In this document: positions 1-8,500 of the stretch, piece by piece
Numbering within the stretch: position 1 is the stretch's first letter
Layout: each line of letters opens with the position of its first letter
Assembly (NCBI GenBank): GCA_964537965.1
Contig: CAZIDB010000173.1
Span: 1 to 10,322 of the forward strand
Direction of reading: 5' to 3'
Length of the DNA: 10,322 nt
Source: SURF-24 sp964537965
GTDB taxonomy: Bacteria; Bacteroidota; Ignavibacteria; Ignavibacteriales; SURF-24
Position numbers and translations under genes: made by a program
Notes under the pieces: generated by a model
Told to the model about the DNA's origin: nothing
Seen by the model: only the letters and a program-made list of their open reading frames with translations
The model's database searches: none

Positions 1-1054
1 GATTATGAATTATTAATGCTTCATCACTTGTGTCGAATACAGGAGCAAGGTTAAGTAAATCGCTTTCCTTTATTTTACAATCCGTAGAAACATTATCCGG
101 AATTAACCACCTGGAGCCACTATCGGGAAAAGAAATTGAATCAAGGATGGTTAACCATGTTGGCGTTGCAGATTTGCTGTTTGTACAAAACTCAATTTTT
201 ATCTTCTCAATATTTTTAGATTTCCATTGAATTAACTTAGCGCCTGCAACCTGTAATTCCTCTCCGCCGTTAGGTGTAAGCAATTCAATTGAAGCTGTAG
301 AATTAATTGTAAATACATCATCACTTTCATCAGATGCCGTTGAAGCCGAATCAGAATCCGAAATTCTTATTTTGCAGTCTGTAGAATTAATTGAATCAGG
401 TACAGTCCACAAGTAGCTGTCATTTATAGCCGGATAATCTGAAACTATCTCTTTCCAGTTAGCCCCATTATCATCTGAAATTTCAAGATCAATATTGGAC
501 ATATAGATACTTGTCCAGGTAATATTTGTTTTGGGACCAACAATTTCAATAAGTTCACCGCCATTTGGATAAGTAAGTTTAACTGCGGGGTCAGTATCTT
601 CTGAAATAGAACCGTGCTCCATGGTTAAAGTAATTTTTTTACCCTGCATATTCTTAATGCTTGCAGCAACAAATCTTACTTCACTAAAGTCTTTAACATA
701 CAAGAATTGCAAATCGAATAATTTACCATCAAGCGTAGCACCGGATGAGGTAACCCAGCTTAGAGAAATTAATCCGCCGCTGCAGGAAACAAAAAGATTG
801 TCATCATCCGGCAGGCTGATATTTGTAACACCGGATTTTATTTCTTCAGGATCATGACTGAACACCACGGTTTCCTCACCATAACTGAACTGCAGAGAAA
901 TTGATTTAACGTTAGGTATAGAAGATGATACGCTTACAGGCACCAGTACATCAACCGGCGGATTAGCTGTAGGTTTGCCTACCCTGATTGTGTCCTGCCC
1001 AAACACAATTGAGGAGAGCAAAAAAAGTGTGATGATAATTCTAAACTGTATCAT
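1..1054 (-). CDS. Secreted cohesin-like / Kre9-like repeat protein, 3' part missing (runs off left edge)
   Basis: The frame is open from an ATG at 1054 down to base 1, giving 351 residues and no stop in the window. The start is fixed by an AGGAGT Shine-Dalgarno at 1062-1067, seven bases upstream. Residues 1-20 form a signal peptide (MIQFRIII..LLSSIVFGQ). Residues about 22-155 resemble a cohesin-type beta-sandwich: an opening I-R-V-G-K strand, a V-P-V-S-V strand, then I-P-N-V-K-S-I-S-L-Q-F-S-Y and a late L-F-D-L-Q-F strand. Residues about 156-251 and 254-350 are two copies of a Kre9/Knh1-like module, each with (Y/T)PNGGE, an I-x-W core and W-x-(V/I)-P-D followed by S-T-D-C-K-I. The protein is probably exported to the periplasm or surface. 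No catalytic motif is visible. The missing C-terminus probably carries a T9SS sorting domain, as in the neighbours, but that cannot be seen. It lies 67 bp downstream of the beta-helix gene on the same strand, so co-transcription is plausible. Confidence 0.85.
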   Translation of the reverse strand, partial: MIQFRIIITLFLLSSIVFGQDTIRVGKPTANPPVDVLVPVSVSSSIPNVKSISLQFSYGEETVVFSHDPEEIKSGVTNISLPDDDNLFVSCSGGLISLSWVTSSGATLDGKLFDLQFLYVKDFSEVRFVAASIKNMQGKKITLTMEHGSISEDTDPAVKLTYPNGGELIEIVGPKTNITWTSIYMSNIDLEISDDNGANWKEIVSDYPAINDSYLWTVPDSINSTDCKIRISDSDSASTASDESDDVFTINSTASIELLTPNGGEELQVAGAKLIQWKSKNIEKIKIEFCTNSKSATPTWLTILDSISFPDSGSRWLIPDNVSTDCKIKESDLLNLAPVFDTSDEALIIHN

Positions 1055-1061
1055 AGGTATC

Positions 1062-1067
1062 ACTCCT
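1062..1067 (-). promoter_or_regulatory. Ribosome binding site of the left-edge cohesin-like gene
   Basis: AGGAGT on the minus strand, seven bases before the ATG at 1054. It is a strong Shine-Dalgarno match and decides the start. Confidence 0.75.
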
Positions 1068-1075
1068 AAATATTC

Positions 1076-1101
1076 ATACCCGGCTCAACTGAACCGGGTA
1101 T
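1076..1101 (-). promoter_or_regulatory. Intercistronic hairpin between the beta-helix gene and the cohesin-like gene
   Basis: ATACCCGG at 1076-1083 pairs perfectly with CCGGGTAT at 1094-1101, leaving a 10-base loop. The GC-rich 8-bp stem stands out in AT-rich surroundings. It lies 20 bases after the stop of the upstream gene and 8 bases before the Shine-Dalgarno of the downstream gene. No T-run follows on either strand (GAATATTT on the minus strand), so it does not fit a classical intrinsic terminator. It may be an mRNA processing or stabilising hairpin, or a weak or partial terminator that sets the ratio of the two proteins. The structure is seen; the function is inferred. Confidence 0.5.
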
Positions 1102-1121
1102 ATTCTATACAAAAAGAATTC

Positions 1122-4100
1122 CTACTTAACCAGTAACATTTTTTTGGAAATAATCTGCGAACCGGAATTTATCTGGTAGAAATAAGGTCCGCTTACTACT
1201 TTAGCTCCTTTAGAATCATCACCGTTCCATACAATTTTATGAATACCGGCAGGCATTTCCGAATTAACAAGTGTGTTAACCAATCTGCCGAGGATATCAT
1301 AAATTTTTACCGTAACATATGAAGTTTGCGGTAATGCATATTTTATAGTTGTGGATGGATTAAAAGGATTCGGATAGTTCTGCTCAACATAAAATGAAAC
1401 CGGTATTTCTTTCGCAGCATCAACTCCTGTTATGGTATTTGAGCCATAAGCAGGTCCCTGTTTGGAAGCAGCACCATTGACAGAATATGATGAAGAAATC
1501 AATCCAGCCGTATTATCATTACTCTTTAAATTAAANNNNNNNNNNNNNNNNNNNNNNNNNNNNNNNNNNNNNNNNNNNNNNNNNNNNNNNNNNNNNNNNN
1601 NNNNNNNNNNNNNNNNNNNNNNNNNNNNNNNNNNNTCAATTGAAGCTGTAGCAAAAGTTAAATCAGCCAAAGCCGGGCTTGCAGATGCAGGCCAAACATG
1701 ATAATTGATATAGAACAGAATATCTGCAGCATCAAGTCCGTCTACCCTGTTATCTTTATTAACGTTTGCATTCAAATAAGCCTGGTTTGTTAAAGTAATA
1801 CCACTAATATGGTTTGCTATTGCCAAACAATCGCCCTCTTCAACTTCACCGTTCAGATTTGCATCACCCTTTACTAATGAAAGATTCAGGTTGGATGTAT
1901 AAGTGATTGTTCCGTTGAAAATTTCTAATGGAATTGTACCGTTATTTACCCAGTCAGATGCTAAACCTTCTACTGTAGCGAAGCCATCGGTCTCAGCCGC
2001 AACTTCAAATGTTAAAGTGAATAACACTCCGCTGTAATTAATTTCGCTGTCGCTGAATCCTACACTGATGAATTCTAATTCATCTGTATAAACATGCCTG
2101 AACTGAGTAGCCCAGTTAGCGTTATTAAATATTGTACCTGTTCCCGTTGAGTAACCTTTATATCTTATTTTATGTTCATCAAAAGTTATTTTACCTGAAA
2201 GAAAAGTAAAGCCAAGCGGTACAGCATTAATATTAAGAGTTACAGGAATCGTAACATAGTTACCAATATATGCAGAGGCTGAACCTATTACAACCGAAGG
2301 ATTACCGTTTGTCCAACCGGTTGTTGTAACTAATCCTAAAAGAGCATCATCAACTTTATGGTATATCCTGTTTTCAACAAACGCATTACCTGTTGCACCA
2401 ACGAAAACGTTGTTTTTAGCATCAACATTATCTTTGGAATATAGGGTGCCATCTGTTAATGCTATTGCATATCGTGTAATGTTGTTTGCGTAACCATCAA
2501 AGTAACAATCATTAATTTTTACATCGGATACATAATCGTCATCGGTTAAATCTGTAATCTGAACGCCGCGTGAATTTGTGCTTTGGAAATACAAACCGCT
2601 AAATACTGGTTTCTCAATAAAGCCGGACATATTTAATCCAACCAAACCATTACCGATAACTTTAAAAGATCCGTAGAATAATGGTCTTGTAATTCTTGAT
2701 GAGGAATCAGGATAACCGGGATAAGGCTCGGTCAGCATTAATATTCCATTCTCGGTATTGTTAGAAATACTACCTACACCCATAAGAGAAAATCCGTAAA
2801 TATCATCAAGTCCAAGGTTCTGGGCGATCTTATGAACATTTATTGTCGGTTTAAGTACAATACCATTTTTGTTTCCATCAAATGTTCCGTCAACAATACC
2901 AATACTTTGGGCTGCATCTAATTCTAATCCCGATTCTGCATTCTCGGAGAAATCCGGTTTTGAGAAATTAAAATTATTCATGTGCAGACCATACAAACCA
3001 TGTTTTCCGTTTAAACGGGCTGAAACATCAATAAGTGAAACATTGGTTGTTTGTCCAAGGCAGGTATCCGGCAACGGGCTGGGAACTGGTATGCTTGGAT
3101 CCCATTGATAAACTCCCTTATAATGTAAGTCAAATAAAATTCCGTTATTACTGTTATTGTTTGCCGCTACGTTTGAGAAAAGTATGTTATCGCAAAAGAC
3201 CACTTCAATACCGTTATCATCTTCGGTAGATCCGTTTTCATATGATGCGCCGGTGTTAAAACTGATATGGTCAGATTCAATAAATGCCATACCATCTGTT
3301 TTATTATAACATGAGTTTACTATGTTCATTCCAATTCTGCTGCAATCCTCAAACTTCAAACCCTGGTCATCATTATCGCTTATAATAACGTTATTCATCT
3401 CTATATCATTACAAAGCTGGAAAGTAAATCCGTTTTCATCCGGATGATAATCAGGATATGCTTTACCGTTGTTAGATGAGAATAAATTGCTGATAGAAAT
3501 ATAATTTGAATTATATGCGGCAAATCCTCTAAGGTTTTCCCATATACCAACGTTATCAAAGGTCAAATGATTGCAGAAAAATATTGCTACACCACCCATA
3601 TTGTTTTTATAGAAATTACAATCTTTTACTTCAACGGAATCTATATTCTCCAGAAGTAAACCGAATTCAGCATTGGTATAAACGTCAACATTTTCAATTG
3701 TCAGTTTATCCCTGTGATAATAAGATTCAATTCCTTTTTTCTGAATTCCCGGTCCCGGAGAAGATTGAGCTACTTTGAAATTTTTAATAGTAACATCGTT
3801 TGTTTCTATCTGGAATGATCTTGTGGAAGGTTTAACCTCACCGATTATTTTCACCGGTTTTGTTAAAACCAGATCTTCCTCATATACTCCATCAAAAACA
3901 TACACGAAATGACCCGGTTTTGTTTTATCAAGACCACGTTGTATGTGCCTGTAAGGTTTTGCTCTTGAACCATTACCATCCGCATCACTGCCAAGGATGG
4001 ATACGAATGTTGTATCAAATACCGGAATAAAAACAAAACTTGCACTGATTGTATGGTTAGCTGTAATATTTTCGAACGTATAGCTGCTTAAAGCACCAAT

Positions 4101-4640
4101 CGATACATCATCCACTAATACATCTTCAATACTGTAACCCGAGTTAGGGACAATTGAAAATGTTTGATTGCTTCCTCTTGCAAGCGTTGTCGTTCCGGAT
4201 GGAGAGATGGAACCATGTGCTGCAGCAAATGCATTGATTGAATATGTAGTTACACTTCCACTGCCATATGGAGTAAAATACCAGACTGAAGAATAATTTC
4301 CATTTATGCCTACTCTCCAGTAATATGTAACCCCCTGAATTAATCCAACAGAATTATTTATAGGATAATTGCCGGCTCCATAAGCTGAGACTTCAGCATT
4401 AACCAGCAATTTACTTTCGGAAAAATCCGAATAACTGGTACTTACCTGTACAGAATAATTGTATGGCCCATAAATGTAAGGGGTTGGAACATACCACCAA
4501 TAAAGTGTTGGTGTAGCCGTTTCCCATGTTGAACCATTTACAGGTGCTGAAAGATAAGGTTGGCTTTGTCCTAAACTAACAGTTGTGGTAATTATTAGAA
4601 AAAGACAAAGTTTAAGATACCTTTTAAGTAAAAGTTCCAT
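1122..4640 (-). CDS. T9SS-exported parallel beta-helix protein with cohesin-like and dockerin domains (interrupted by assembly gap)
   Basis: About 1172 residues counting the gap as 100 bases. The ATG at 4640 is preferred over the in-frame GTG at 4649 because that GTG lies inside the Shine-Dalgarno AGAGGTGG. Numbering is from ATG 4640. Residues 1-25 are a signal peptide ending near VSLGQ. Residues about 26-130 are FN3-like (ends YYWRVGINGNYSSVWYFTP). Residues about 133-203 match the InlB-B/'bacterial repeat' pattern (HGSISPSG...GYSIEDVLVD...F.NITANHTI.ASF). Residues about 209-775 are a right-handed parallel beta-helix of the pectin-lyase/NosD type, opening with a DUF1565-like VSILGSDADGNGS..KPYRHIQ and followed by many short Asn/Asp-rich coils. 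Residues about 782-920 are cohesin-like. Residues 922-985 are a dockerin with two calcium-loop patterns (D926/N928/N930/D937 and N959/N961/D963/D970). Residues about 1085-1172 are a T9SS type A sorting domain (NYPNPFNPSTTIKYALP...KKMLLVK). Such helices often bind or cleave polysaccharide, but no lyase active site is recognised, so the substrate is unknown. Confidence 0.88.
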   Translation of the reverse strand: MELLLKRYLKLCLFLIITTTVSLGQSQPYLSAPVNGSTWETATPTLYWWYVPTPYIYGPYNYSVQVSTSYSDFSESKLLVNAEVSAYGAGNYPINNSVGLIQGVTYYWRVGINGNYSSVWYFTPYGSGSVTTYSINAFAAAHGSISPSGTTTLARGSNQTFSIVPNSGYSIEDVLVDDVSIGALSSYTFENITANHTISASFVFIPVFDTTFVSILGSDADGNGSRAKPYRHIQRGLDKTKPGHFVYVFDGVYEEDLVLTKPVKIIGEVKPSTRSFQIETNDVTIKNFKVAQSSPGPGIQKKGIESYYHRDKLTIENVDVYTNAEFGLLLENIDSVEVKDCNFYKNNMGGVAIFFCNHLTFDNVGIWENLRGFAAYNSNYISISNLFSSNNGKAYPDYHPDENGFTFQLCNDIEMNNVIISDNDDQGLKFEDCSRIGMNIVNSCYNKTDGMAFIESDHISFNTGASYENGSTEDDNGIEVVFCDNILFSNVAANNNSNNGILFDLHYKGVYQWDPSIPVPSPLPDTCLGQTTNVSLIDVSARLNGKHGLYGLHMNNFNFSKPDFSENAESGLELDAAQSIGIVDGTFDGNKNGIVLKPTINVHKIAQNLGLDDIYGFSLMGVGSISNNTENGILMLTEPYPGYPDSSSRITRPLFYGSFKVIGNGLVGLNMSGFIEKPVFSGLYFQSTNSRGVQITDLTDDDYVSDVKINDCYFDGYANNITRYAIALTDGTLYSKDNVDAKNNVFVGATGNAFVENRIYHKVDDALLGLVTTTGWTNGNPSVVIGSASAYIGNYVTIPVTLNINAVPLGFTFLSGKITFDEHKIRYKGYSTGTGTIFNNANWATQFRHVYTDELEFISVGFSDSEINYSGVLFTLTFEVAAETDGFATVEGLASDWVNNGTIPLEIFNGTITYTSNLNLSLVKGDANLNGEVEEGDCLAIANHISGITLTNQAYLNANVNKDNRVDGLDAADILFYINYHVWPASASPALADLTFATASIXXXXXXXXXXXXXXXXXXXXXXXXXXXXXXXXXXFNLKSNDNTAGLISSSYSVNGAASKQGPAYGSNTITGVDAAKEIPVSFYVEQNYPNPFNPSTTIKYALPQTSYVTVKIYDILGRLVNTLVNSEMPAGIHKIVWNGDDSKGAKVVSGPYFYQINSGSQIISKKMLLVK
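1536..1635. other. Assembly gap of 100 N inside the beta-helix protein gene
   Basis: Exactly 100 Ns, the usual placeholder for a scaffold gap of unknown size. It falls in the linker between the dockerin and the T9SS sorting domain. Coding sequence on both sides is convincing, and the 100-base placeholder happens to keep both sides in one frame. The true length is therefore expected to be 1 modulo 3 if the gene is intact. The last codon before the gap reads GA?, so the first hidden residue is Asp or Glu. Further domains may be hidden here. Confidence 0.97.
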
Positions 4641-4645
4641 GACCG

Positions 4646-4653
4646 CCACCTCT
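4646..4653 (-). promoter_or_regulatory. Ribosome binding site of the beta-helix gene
   Basis: AGAGGTGG on the minus strand ends five bases before the ATG at 4640. It overlaps the alternative in-frame GTG start at 4649, which argues that the GTG is part of the Shine-Dalgarno and not a start codon. Confidence 0.7.
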
Positions 4654-4675
4654 GAAATTGTTTAATAATCAAATC

Positions 4676-4741
4676 AAAAAATCTATATTACAAATTGAGA
4701 ATGTAATGAACAGTTTTATAACTTGTTTAAAAAATCTATAT
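4676..4741. repeat. 13-bp direct repeat upstream of the beta-helix gene
   Basis: AAAAAATCTATAT occurs at 4676-4688 and again at 4729-4741 (ATATAGATTTTTT on the coding strand), 36 and 89 bases upstream of the ATG at 4640. The start-to-start spacing is 53 bases, close to five helical turns. The copies could be regulator sites or simply AT-rich coincidence. Confidence 0.5.
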
Positions 4742-4947
4742 CATGGAATCAAAGTTTAAATGTCCCCAAAGGTGAAGATATAATACTCCAAGGTTTCTTC
4801 AGAATTTGGGCACATCCGTGCAAAGTATTCCGATAGAAAACGAAATAGTCTAATCCATGTTGAGTTAACCGAAACGCCAAGAAAGGGTCGTGTATTTTTT
4901 TTGGCAGAAATTAACGAAACAAAGATCTTAATTCCTTTACACATTTT

Positions 4948-4968
4948 TATCTTTGTTGTACAAAGTTA
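4948..4968. promoter_or_regulatory. Imperfect dyad with two Bacteroidota-type -7 boxes
   Basis: TATCTTTGT (4948-4956) and ACAAAGTTA (4960-4968) are inverted copies, 8 of 9 positions matching, around a TGT centre. Each arm contains a match to the Bacteroidota -7 element TAnnTTTG: TATCTTTG on the plus strand and TAACTTTG on the minus strand. I do not see a TTTG -33 box at the usual 19-20 base distance for either, so promoter function is doubtful; an operator is equally possible. The minus-strand box would give the beta-helix gene a leader of about 310 bases. Confidence 0.3.
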
Positions 4969-5106
4969 GGAATCTTTGATTGTATCTTAATATTTAAAAT
5001 TTTAAATGTCAAACAAAAGATAGAAGAACGTGTCCACCTCACAAATCATACCATATTAATGATAAAAATAACCATTACCCGGAAATTCATCTGAACCGAT
5101 CAGAAA

Positions 5107-5157
5107 ATTGAAAACATATTTTCAATATAACATATCCGCACAATCCAACAATTGGAT
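5107..5157. repeat. Two adjacent inverted repeats in the divergent intergenic region
   Basis: ATTGAAAA (5107-5114) and TTTTCAAT (5119-5126) are perfect inverted arms around CATA. Shortly after, ATCCAA (5143-5148) and TTGGAT (5152-5157) are perfect arms around CAA. Their form suits dimeric regulator sites, but no regulator is identified. Confidence 0.4.
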
Positions 5158-5412
5158 ATTCAAAACTGATTTAAAACAGTCACTTTTAAAATAAATTTAT
5201 TCTCTAAGGCATAAAAATAAAATCAATTTTACCGATAATAATATAAACTCAAACGATGTTGTTATATAAAGACGGCAATGTGCAGTGCAATAGACCAGGA
5301 ATAGAATTTAAATATTAAACAGATGACTAAATTGAACCTGAATTTTCATCCGTTTAACCAGGTACTGAAAGTTATCTGATTTAATAAACGGTATTTATAA
5401 TTACTTTATTTT

Positions 5413-5429
5413 GGGGGTTCGATACCGCT
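5413..5429 (+). other. tRNA T-arm-like fragment (possible tRNA remnant)
   Basis: GGGGG, then the loop TTCGATA, then CCGCT. The seven-base loop fits the tRNA T-loop TTCRAnn, and four of five stem positions can pair (one G-G mismatch, one G-T wobble). No D-arm, anticodon arm or matching 5' acceptor strand is found upstream, and no CCA follows, so this is not a functional tRNA. It may be a decayed tRNA 3' end such as an old attachment site, or a chance match. Confidence 0.25.
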
Positions 5430-5556
5430 CTTTCCTTTTGCCTCAAAAACTTTATCAATTGCTGAATCGAAATATAACTACTAAAAGATTACATCAGCTT
5501 GTTAGTTAACAGAGATGATACTAGAATATTATTTAACAATTTAAGAAGACAAAACA

Positions 5557-8500
5557 ATGAATAAGGCTCTTGCTTTTATTTTCTTCTCCTTTATGAATGC
5601 TTCAATTTTATCTGGAAATGTTTCATTACAAAATATACATAACGATATGCATAGCATGGCCCCTGCTTCAGTTTCAAGCGCCGAATGGCGAAGCAGTCTC
5701 GGCTTGTCAGTTTCACAGGTTTCTGCCTGTGATAACGTACGATTAATGATACGAACAAGCGGCTATCCAAATGGATCAAAATTTAAAGCTAAGATTTACA
5801 AATACGATTCAGAAGCAAGTAGAAATTTTGTAACCGAAGTTACCATTACAATTAGTTTTTTAAGTACAGGTTATGCAACCTGGACTGCGCAATGGATTAA
5901 TGATGAAGATGGATATGCCACATATATTTTTGAAGTGTATGATGAAAGCGGAAGCACCCTTTTAGGTACATCCGGTTTTCTTAAGGTTTACGATGATTCC
6001 AATCCTTCCCCGGTTAATTTAACTTTACCGGTGGACAGAACTAATTTTACCGGAACAAGCAGCAATATAAGTTTTTCCTGGCAAAATGTTTTGGAAGGAA
6101 CCTGCCAGTCGCCAATTGATTTATATAGAATTGAAGTTTCAAAAACAAGCGACTTCAGTTCGCTTGAATGGTCACAGGAATTAAAAGGGACTTACACATC
6201 TCATCAGTTTAATAACGGCAATTACTATTGGAGAGTTGCGGCAAAAGATATAGCAGGCAACCCGGCCACTTTTGCAAATGCAGATTGGTCAGCAGTATAT
6301 GCTTTTAAAATCGGGGAATCAAAATTCATTACAAGAATTAATGCGGGAAGTTTTACAGATAAACAATGCGTACTTGAAACAACATCATTGTTAAGCGCAA
6401 TACTGGAATATTACGATGAATGGGAACTGAAATGGCTGCCGCTTGAAAATAAAAGCATTACTTTTCAAATAAACATAAATGATGAGTGGCATTATATAAC
6501 TGATGAAATATCAACAACAGCATCACAAACTGATTCCAACGGAGAAGAAAGTGTCTATTTTATTCCCAAAAGAGATATCCCTTTGGGTAATTATCAAATT
6601 ATAGCGGGCTATAGCGGTGATGAAAGTTACTTAGAATGTTCAGCTGCAGCAACATTATCAATTGTTAAGTCATATTCGGAACCCGTAAAATTAGTTTATC
6701 CAACTACACCAACTTCATCAAAGACACCAATTATACTTGTGCATGGAGATTTTGCCGAGACATCCACATCAAATTGTGCCTGGGATACAATGCTTGCATT
6801 CATTAAAAGAAGTAAGGATACATTTGAAAATTATGATGTTTATTTATGGAAACAGGATACAAGTATTCCAATCGGGTTTAACGGAATTACAGGCAGTGCA
6901 AAAGAATTATCGGAATTCATTCAACCAATACTTGCCGCTCACCCGGGGAAGAAAGTTATCTTAATTGGTCACAGCCGCGGAGGATTAGTTTGCAGATCAT
7001 ATATGAATTACAATAACCAAGGTGATAATGTTCTCGGATTGATTACACTTGGTACACCTCATCATGGTGCACCTATGGCTGTAATTGATTGGAGCCTTTT
7101 TGTTTTTAATAACCAATACCCTGATTTACCGACAAATCTTATTGATATTCAAATGCCAGCTTTTGATATGATGAGAATAGGAGACCTGAACCTGAGATGG
7201 GATAATATGGACAGCGTAATTGTTAAACCTGTTTCAGTCAACCTTAGTCCTTCTTTATTTGGTGAAGGACTTATTATGCTTACTGACAGGGATTTTAATA
7301 TGATTTCAAGAACCAGAGATAATACAGTTCAATACTCGGACGGAATAAAATATGATTTCGGAAATCTTACTGAATTAAATACGAATGAAAAATATTTTGA
7401 TAAAATTATTGCCTACGGAACTTATGATAATTACCTGGGAGATAACGGTAACTTGCTATCAATGATTACTCAGTTACCTTCACTGTTAAATCTGAATATG
7501 AATAATGTTGATATGAGTAAACTTCATGAACCCATTAAGTTATTAACCGATTTATTATCAAAATATACACAGGGATTTCAAAGCCGCAATGTAAATTTTC
7601 TTGCGAATGATGGTTTGGTACCGCTACAAAGTGCACTGTTTACAGATATTTCAGGAGGAATCCCATTTTCAGATATAAATGTCGGTATGGTTAAATTGAA
7701 AAACATTGAGGAAAGAAAGCAGGTTAAATCTCACAGAATCTTTTCCAATAACGACGGACTAAGCGATCATATTCATTTAATTGATATTCCCACAAGGAAC
7801 AAGTACTGGCAAACTCTTGCAGGCGATATAAATTCCTTTTATGAACTTGAAGTTACTCTGCCTGATGCAAATGAATGGAACGCAAACGATTTAAAAACAA
7901 TATCCTGGTCTTCCCAGAATATTCATGGAAATGTTGATATCCTGCTTTCAACGGATAACGGTCAAAGCTATCCTTACACTCTTGCATCAAATACCGCAAA
8001 TGATAATAGCGAAGAAATAACTGTTCCCAACTATGGATCCATGGCTTGTAAAATAAAAATTGTACAATCTGATGATACAAGTAAATTTGCCGTTAATAAT
8101 GGAAACTTCACAATTACACCTTCTGCAAGACCAAAAGGTGATGTCGATAATAACGGTTATGTTCAGGCAATTGATGCTTCACTGATCCTGCAGTATGTTG
8201 TTGGTATAGTTGATAAACCTGTTGCCGGATCTGAAGATTCTTTAATGTGCGATATAGACCGAAACGGAATGATTGGCGCTTATGATGCTTACCTGCTGCT
8301 CTATTTCGTAGTTAATGGAAGCTATCCTGAAAATATTTCTCCGAAATCTGTAACGGCAGAGAATATTTATATGGGAAAAATTTCTATTGAAGATGACGTT
8401 CTTAAAATTCCACTTATTGCAGGTGCATCGGAAAATATTTCTTCAATAAACTTGAATCTTAACATAGATGAGAAGAATTATATCATTAAAAATATATCAT

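Larger units (their letters stand above)
4641..5556. other. 916-bp divergent intergenic region, no convincing gene
   Basis: This AT-rich stretch separates two divergently transcribed surface-protein genes and presumably holds both promoters. It contains a 13-bp direct repeat (4676-4688 and 4729-4741), a 21-bp imperfect dyad (4948-4968), a 16-bp perfect palindrome (4992-5007), a 20-bp inverted repeat (5107-5126), a 15-bp inverted repeat (5143-5157), a 12-bp palindrome (5190-5201), a 7-bp inverted repeat with long loop (5350-5356 / 5385-5391) and a tRNA T-arm-like fragment (5413-5429). A 62-codon minus-strand frame at 4756-4944 is not supported by a ribosome site or a recognisable protein. No complete tRNA or riboswitch is recognised. 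Confidence 0.6.

Noticed and set aside
209..251. Possible further full domains beyond the left edge of the first gene, such as a dockerin or sorting domain
   Set aside because: Expected from the neighbours but not visible in the window, so not claimed.
621..857. Plus-strand open frames antisense to the left-edge gene (also 30-230)
   Set aside because: They are shadows of a well-supported minus-strand coding frame with signal peptide and domains; they have no domain content of their own.
2869..3229. Plus-strand open frames antisense to the beta-helix gene (also 1462-1701 and 3584-3778)
   Set aside because: They lie opposite a clear beta-helix/dockerin coding frame, and one spans the N gap. 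They are read as shadows.
4756..4944. A 62-codon minus-strand open frame upstream of the beta-helix gene, just downstream of a TAACTTTG box
   Set aside because: No ribosome binding site precedes the ATG, the product has no recognisable domain, signal peptide or membrane segment, and frames of this length are expected in 900 bp of non-coding DNA. A leader peptide cannot be excluded.
5350..5391. CCGTTTA ... TAAACGG inverted repeat as a terminator or element end
   Set aside because: The arms are only 7 bp, the loop is 28 bases, there is no T-run and no flanking duplication, so it is not better than chance.
7853..8080. Short frames overlapping the lipase gene (also 5591-5779 and 6737-6964)
   Set aside because: The lipase frame explains these stretches with recognised domains, and the alternatives show no family features.
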